Shown here: piece after piece, positions 24,464-27,265 of the stretch
How the letters are laid out: each line of letters opens with the position of its first letter
Numbering within the stretch: the stretch's first letter is position 1
Source of the DNA: Gammaproteobacteria bacterium
GTDB taxonomy: Bacteria > Pseudomonadota > Gammaproteobacteria > Granulosicoccales > Granulosicoccaceae
DNA: 27,265 nt
Assembly: GCA_019634245.1 (NCBI GenBank)
Contig: JAHQVR010000042.1
Location: 1 to 27,265, forward strand
Direction: 5' to 3'
Position numbers and translations under genes: made by a program
The notes under the pieces: generated by a model
The model's database searches: none
What the model was told of the DNA's origin: nothing
Seen by the model: only the letters and a program-made list of their open reading frames with translations

Positions 24464-25813
24464 TTAATGATCGAGCTTTTTCTCAAGGTAGTGAATGTTC
24501 GTACCACCTTCTTGAAAGGCTTCGTCATTAAATATGTCGACATGCAATGGAATATTGGTGGTTATACCATCGACAAAAATCTCACTCAGCGCACCGCGCA
24601 TCCGCGACATCGCCGACTCGCGACGATTTGCGTGAACCACTAATTTGGCGATCATGGAATCGTAGTGTGGCGGAACCGTATAGCCATTATAGATGTGCGT
24701 ATCCATACGAACGCCTAATCCACCCGGCGCATGATATTGGGATATGGTTCCCGGCGAGGGCATAAAGGTTTGTGGATCCTCGGCATTGATACGGCACTCA
24801 AAAGCATGCCCACTAACCGAAATATCCTCTTGTTTGAATCGCAACTCTCTTCCTTCGGCGACAAATACCTGCTCTTTGATAATATCAACGCCAGTGACCA
24901 TTTCGGTGACCGGGTGTTCAACCTGAACACGGGTGTTCATCTCGATAAAGTAAAACTCTCCGTTTTCATAAAGAAATTCAAAAGTTCCAGCCCCTCGATA
25001 GCCAATTCGCTTGCAGGCCGCAACACATCGAGCGCCCATATCTGCTCGTGTGCTCTCATCAATGCCCGGAGCTGGCGCCTCCTCAACGACTTTCTGATGC
25101 CTTCTTTGCATCGAGCAATCTCGTTCGGCAAGATGTATGGCGTTCCCATGTTCATCAGCGATTACCTGAAACTCCACATGACGTGGGTTTTCCAAATATT
25201 TCTCCATATACACAACAGGGTTGCCGAAGGCTGTCTGCGCTTCAGCCTTGGTCATCGCTATGGATTGAACCAATTCATCATCACCTCGCACCACACGCAT
25301 ACCACGACCACCGCCGCCACCAGAGGCTTTGATGATGATTGGATAGCCAATGTCATTAGCGATTTCGCGATTCTTTTGATTATCTTCAGTTAGTGGGCCA
25401 TCTGAACCCGGCACACAGGGGACTCCGGCCGCGCGCATCTCACTAATTGCGCTCACTTTGTCACCCATCAACCGAATGACGTCAGCTGTGGGACCGATAA
25501 AACGAAAACCACTGGACTCCACACGCTCAGCAAAATCGGCGTTTTCCGCAAGAAACCCATAACCAGGATGAATAGCTTCGGCCCGTGTGATTTCGGCAGC
25601 GGCGATGATCGCTGGAATGTTGAGATAACTATCCGTTGAACGAGCGGGGCCAATACAGACGGCTTCATCGGCCAATCGTACATGTTTTAAATCTCTGTCC
25701 GCTTGGGAATAGACGGCGACAGTTTGAATACCTAAATCGCGACAACAGCGCATGATTCTTAGCGCTATTTCACCACGATTAGCAATCAGAACTTTGTTAA
25801 TAGGAGTAATCAT
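24464..25813 (-). CDS. accC: Biotin carboxylase subunit of acetyl-CoA carboxylase
   Basis: 449 aa, the same length as E. coli AccC, from the ATG at 25813; a TTG five codons upstream would overlap accB and is less likely. Hallmarks are [34 protein letters not shown], the glycine-rich ATP loop [58 protein letters not shown] and the C-terminal [12 protein letters not shown]. It carboxylates biotin on AccB with ATP and bicarbonate for fatty acid synthesis. It starts 7 bp after accB. Confidence 0.98.
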   Translation of the reverse strand: MITPINKVLIANRGEIALRIMRCCRDLGIQTVAVYSQADRDLKHVRLADEAVCIGPARSTDSYLNIPAIIAAAEITRAEAIHPGYGFLAENADFAERVESSGFRFIGPTADVIRLMGDKVSAISEMRAAGVPCVPGSDGPLTEDNQKNREIANDIGYPIIIKASGGGGGRGMRVVRGDDELVQSIAMTKAEAQTAFGNPVVYMEKYLENPRHVEFQVIADEHGNAIHLAERDCSMQRRHQKVVEEAPAPGIDESTRADMGARCVAACKRIGYRGAGTFEFLYENGEFYFIEMNTRVQVEHPVTEMVTGVDIIKEQVFVAEGRELRFKQEDISVSGHAFECRINAEDPQTFMPSPGTISQYHAPGGLGVRMDTHIYNGYTVPPHYDSMIAKLVVHANRRESAMSRMRGALSEIFVDGITTNIPLHVDIFNDEAFQEGGTNIHYLEKKLDH

Positions 25814-25820
25814 CGGTTGC

Positions 25821-26282
25821 TCATTCAACGATGATTAGTGGTTCGCCAAATTCAACAGGCTGGCCATCTTCTATCAATATAGCGCGCACAGTCCCACTGA
25901 CTTCAGATTCGATCTGATTCATGATTTTCATAGCTTCGATGATGCACAAGGTATCGCCCTTGGAAATAGTTTGCCCCTCCTGTACAAAGGCTTTTTCACC
26001 CGGACCAGAAGCTCTATAGAAGGTGCCCACCATCGGTGATTCCACCACATTGCCTGGTGGCAACGCATCATCAGCTACAGCTGGAGTTGGATCTATTGGG
26101 GCGGCGCCAGTAGCTGCAACAGGGGCGGCAGCCACTGGCGGGGGTGCGGTGTAATTCACTACTGGGGGTGCCGTATTTCCTCTCGCGATACGAACCGATT
26201 CCTCGCCTTCCCGGATCTCGATTTCTGCCACATCGGAATCTTGGAGGAGCTCTATGAGTTTTTTTATCTTACGAATGTCCAT
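25821..26282 (-). CDS. accB: Biotin carboxyl carrier protein of acetyl-CoA carboxylase
   Basis: 153 aa with AGGA about 6 nt before the ATG. It has the N-terminal [14 protein letters not shown] helix, an Ala/Pro-rich flexible linker (about 38-75) and the biotinyl domain (about 78-153) with biotinylated Lys119 in EAMKIMNQ and the [12 protein letters not shown] thumb region. It carries the carboxyl group from AccC to the carboxyltransferase. Only 14 bp separate its start from the 5S-like element on the other strand, so its leader transcript would run antisense across that element. Confidence 0.98.
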   Translation of the reverse strand: MDIRKIKKLIELLQDSDVAEIEIREGEESVRIARGNTAPPVVNYTAPPPVAAAPVAATGAAPIDPTPAVADDALPPGNVVESPMVGTFYRASGPGEKAFVQEGQTISKGDTLCIIEAMKIMNQIESEVSGTVRAILIEDGQPVEFGEPLIIVE

Positions 26283-26296
26283 GCTAATTCCTAATG

Positions 26297-26417
26297 TTCA
26301 GTACCAGCGTCTGGGTACCACCTAGTCCCATCTCGAACTCGGAAGAGAAACCATGCTGCACCGCTCATCGGCTGCAGTTAGGGCACTTTGATGACATACT
26401 TCGCCGCTAGTACTGGG
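26297..26417 (+). pseudogene. Isolated 5S-rRNA-like element, possibly a degenerate 5S gene
   Basis: About 121 nt, the size of a 5S rRNA. The terminal helix can form (TTCAGTAC 26297-26304 with GTACTGGG 26410-26417, two G-U pairs). The loop B/helix III/loop C block is strongly 5S-like: CCACCTAGTCCCATCTCGAA followed by CTCGGAAGAGAAAC (26318-26351). Helix II can form from CAGCGT-CT-GG and CCATGCTG. Against E. coli positions 28-56, helix III keeps C28-G56, C30-G54 and C31-G51 but has mismatches at 29/55 and 33/49 and G-U pairs at 32/50 and 34/48, and the helix IV/V half is hard to align. No 16S, 23S or tRNA gene is nearby, and only 14 bp separate it from the divergent accB start. A decayed 5S copy is the simplest reading; a functional lone 5S or an exapted leader is possible. 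Confidence 0.6.
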
Positions 26418-26477
26418 GTCCAGGGAAGAAATCGCTAGTTGTTTAGGCCAAAAGCAGCGCAACACTTTTCACATCTT

Positions 26478-26506
26478 AGTTTAATATAGCGACAAGATAG
26501 CATCAA
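26478..26506 (-). promoter_or_regulatory. Candidate promoter for the accB-accC operon
   Basis: On the minus strand TTGATG (26506-26501) and TAAACT (26483-26478) are 17 nt apart, each matching four of six consensus bases. It lies about 200 nt upstream of accB, so its transcript would read through the complement of the 5S-like element. The region is AT-rich, so a chance match cannot be excluded. Confidence 0.25.
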
Positions 26507-26635
26507 ATAGCCACTATTTATCGACTTTTCGGTTCTTTACAGGTAATAAAAATCACTCCATCCAACCACTCATCGATTGACCCCACAAGACTCGATCCGA
26601 CTCGCGCATATCAGCAACTGGACCCAACCACTCTA

Positions 26636-27265
26636 TTGGATGCTATCGATGCTGCCGGATGGCAAACCGATGGCAGGGTCTCTGCGCTGAACAGCTATGA
26701 AAATCGGGTTTATCAGATTGGTTTGGACGATGGTTCAAGCGTCGTGGCGAAATTTTACCGACCCGAGCGCTGGAGCGATGCAGCGATCTTAGAAGAGCAT
26801 CAGTTTTGTGAAACGTTGGCTGATCATGATTTGCCTGTCGTATGCCCATTGGCGACTGAACAGGGCGACACCCTGCTTCAAGTTGGCCCTTTTCGATTTT
26901 GTTTGTTTCCTCGCGCCGGCGGCCGACCGCCAGAACTCGACAATAGCGAGCAACTGACCGTGATCGGACGAACGATCGCGCGCATGCATTTGGTGGGGGC
27001 AATTACACCCTTTAAGCACCGAGTCAGCATCGGCCCGGAACGATTGGGTGATGAACCTTTCACCTTTTTAAAATCTTGTTCGCTACTGCCACCAGAAGTC
27101 TGCGAGCCTTACCGTACGCTGGTCGATGTCTTGTTAGCCACCATCCATGAGCGATTTGCTCAATTACCCGATATAGAACAGTTCAGTATTCACGGAGATT
27201 TTCATCCAGGGAATATTTTATGGGGTGCATCGAACACACCGCATTTACTGGATTTTGACGACATA
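26636..27265 (+). CDS. srkA: Stress-response serine/threonine kinase SrkA/RdoA (YihE), C-terminus outside window
   Basis: The frame stays open to the right edge. It matches E. coli SrkA/YihE closely: LNSYENRVYQ, VVAKFYRPERWSD, ILEEHQF, a GGRPPE region, GRTIARMH, and the kinase catalytic loop IHGDFHPGNILW followed by LLDFDD, an APH-like fold. The family phosphorylates proteins and protects cells from stress-linked death. The start is uncertain: the frame opens at 26501 and holds no ATG or GTG before the kinase core. The TTG at 26636 aligns with an internal Met of the E. coli protein (DAIDAAGW against DALFEHGI), while homology extends a few residues further upstream (QQLDPTTL), where only CTG, ATT, ATC or ATA could start. 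Confidence 0.85.
   Translation, partial: MDAIDAAGWQTDGRVSALNSYENRVYQIGLDDGSSVVAKFYRPERWSDAAILEEHQFCETLADHDLPVVCPLATEQGDTLLQVGPFRFCLFPRAGGRPPELDNSEQLTVIGRTIARMHLVGAITPFKHRVSIGPERLGDEPFTFLKSCSLLPPEVCEPYRTLVDVLLATIHERFAQLPDIEQFSIHGDFHPGNILWGASNTPHLLDFDDI

Noticed and set aside
24731..25393. 220-codon plus-strand open frame opposite accC
   Set aside because: It lies wholly antisense to the highly conserved accC gene and its translation matches nothing; long antisense frames are common in such genes.

Overview
The window looks like a chromosomal segment of a Gammaproteobacterium, probably marine and of moderate GC. The best evidence is the block at 19144-26282, where accB, accC, prmA, a zinc-ribbon DUF3426 gene, dusB, fis and purH all lie on the minus strand in the order common in that class. 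A srkA/rdoA homologue follows on the other strand. No integrase, transposase, phage gene, tRNA gene or CRISPR array was seen. I cannot name a genus.

Layout. (1) 1-5616, minus strand: an OmpA-family protein followed by a very large secreted protein that runs off the left edge. The large protein has an SdrD-B-like domain and a long aspartate-rich, calcium-binding-type repeat tail, so the pair looks like a cell-envelope or surface-adhesion module. (2) 5617-6087: no convincing gene. (3) 6088-11601: a signalling island. On the plus strand lie a stand-alone HPt protein and a fusion of a CheY-like receiver to a ten-helix EamA/DMT transporter. Convergent on the minus strand lie a DUF3365 (Tll0287-like) c-haem-type sensor protein and a membrane hybrid histidine kinase with HAMP, PAS and two receivers. 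Together they contain every part of a His-Asp-His-Asp phosphorelay, with a membrane transporter as the apparent output. (4) 11850-12209: a small GFA/CENP-V-type zinc protein.

(5) 12451-15793: a polar amino-acid ABC uptake operon (binding protein, hairpin terminator, two permeases, ATPase), followed by a class III CoA-transferase at 15831-17033. (6) 17034-17156: a convergent gap with a near-perfect 22-bp direct repeat containing GGTCCGACC, next to a perfect 13-bp hairpin that overlaps the end of the CoA-transferase gene. (7) 17157-19039: a cupin gene and a DUF1330 gene, overlapping by 4 bp and divergent from a LysR regulator that probably controls them. (8) 19144-26282: the housekeeping block for purine synthesis, Fis, tRNA dihydrouridine, ribosomal protein L11 methylation and biotin carboxylase/BCCP. 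(9) 26297-26417: a 5S-rRNA-like element, isolated from any other rRNA, only 14 bp from the accB start and divergent from it; its helix III carries mismatches. (10) 26636-27265: srkA, cut by the right edge and lacking an ordinary start codon.

The most novel candidates are the receiver-transporter fusion within its phosphorelay (6088-11601) and the orphan 5S-like element in the accB leader region. Several genes start with GTG or TTG, so some starts rest on homology and spacing rather than on strong ribosome binding sites.
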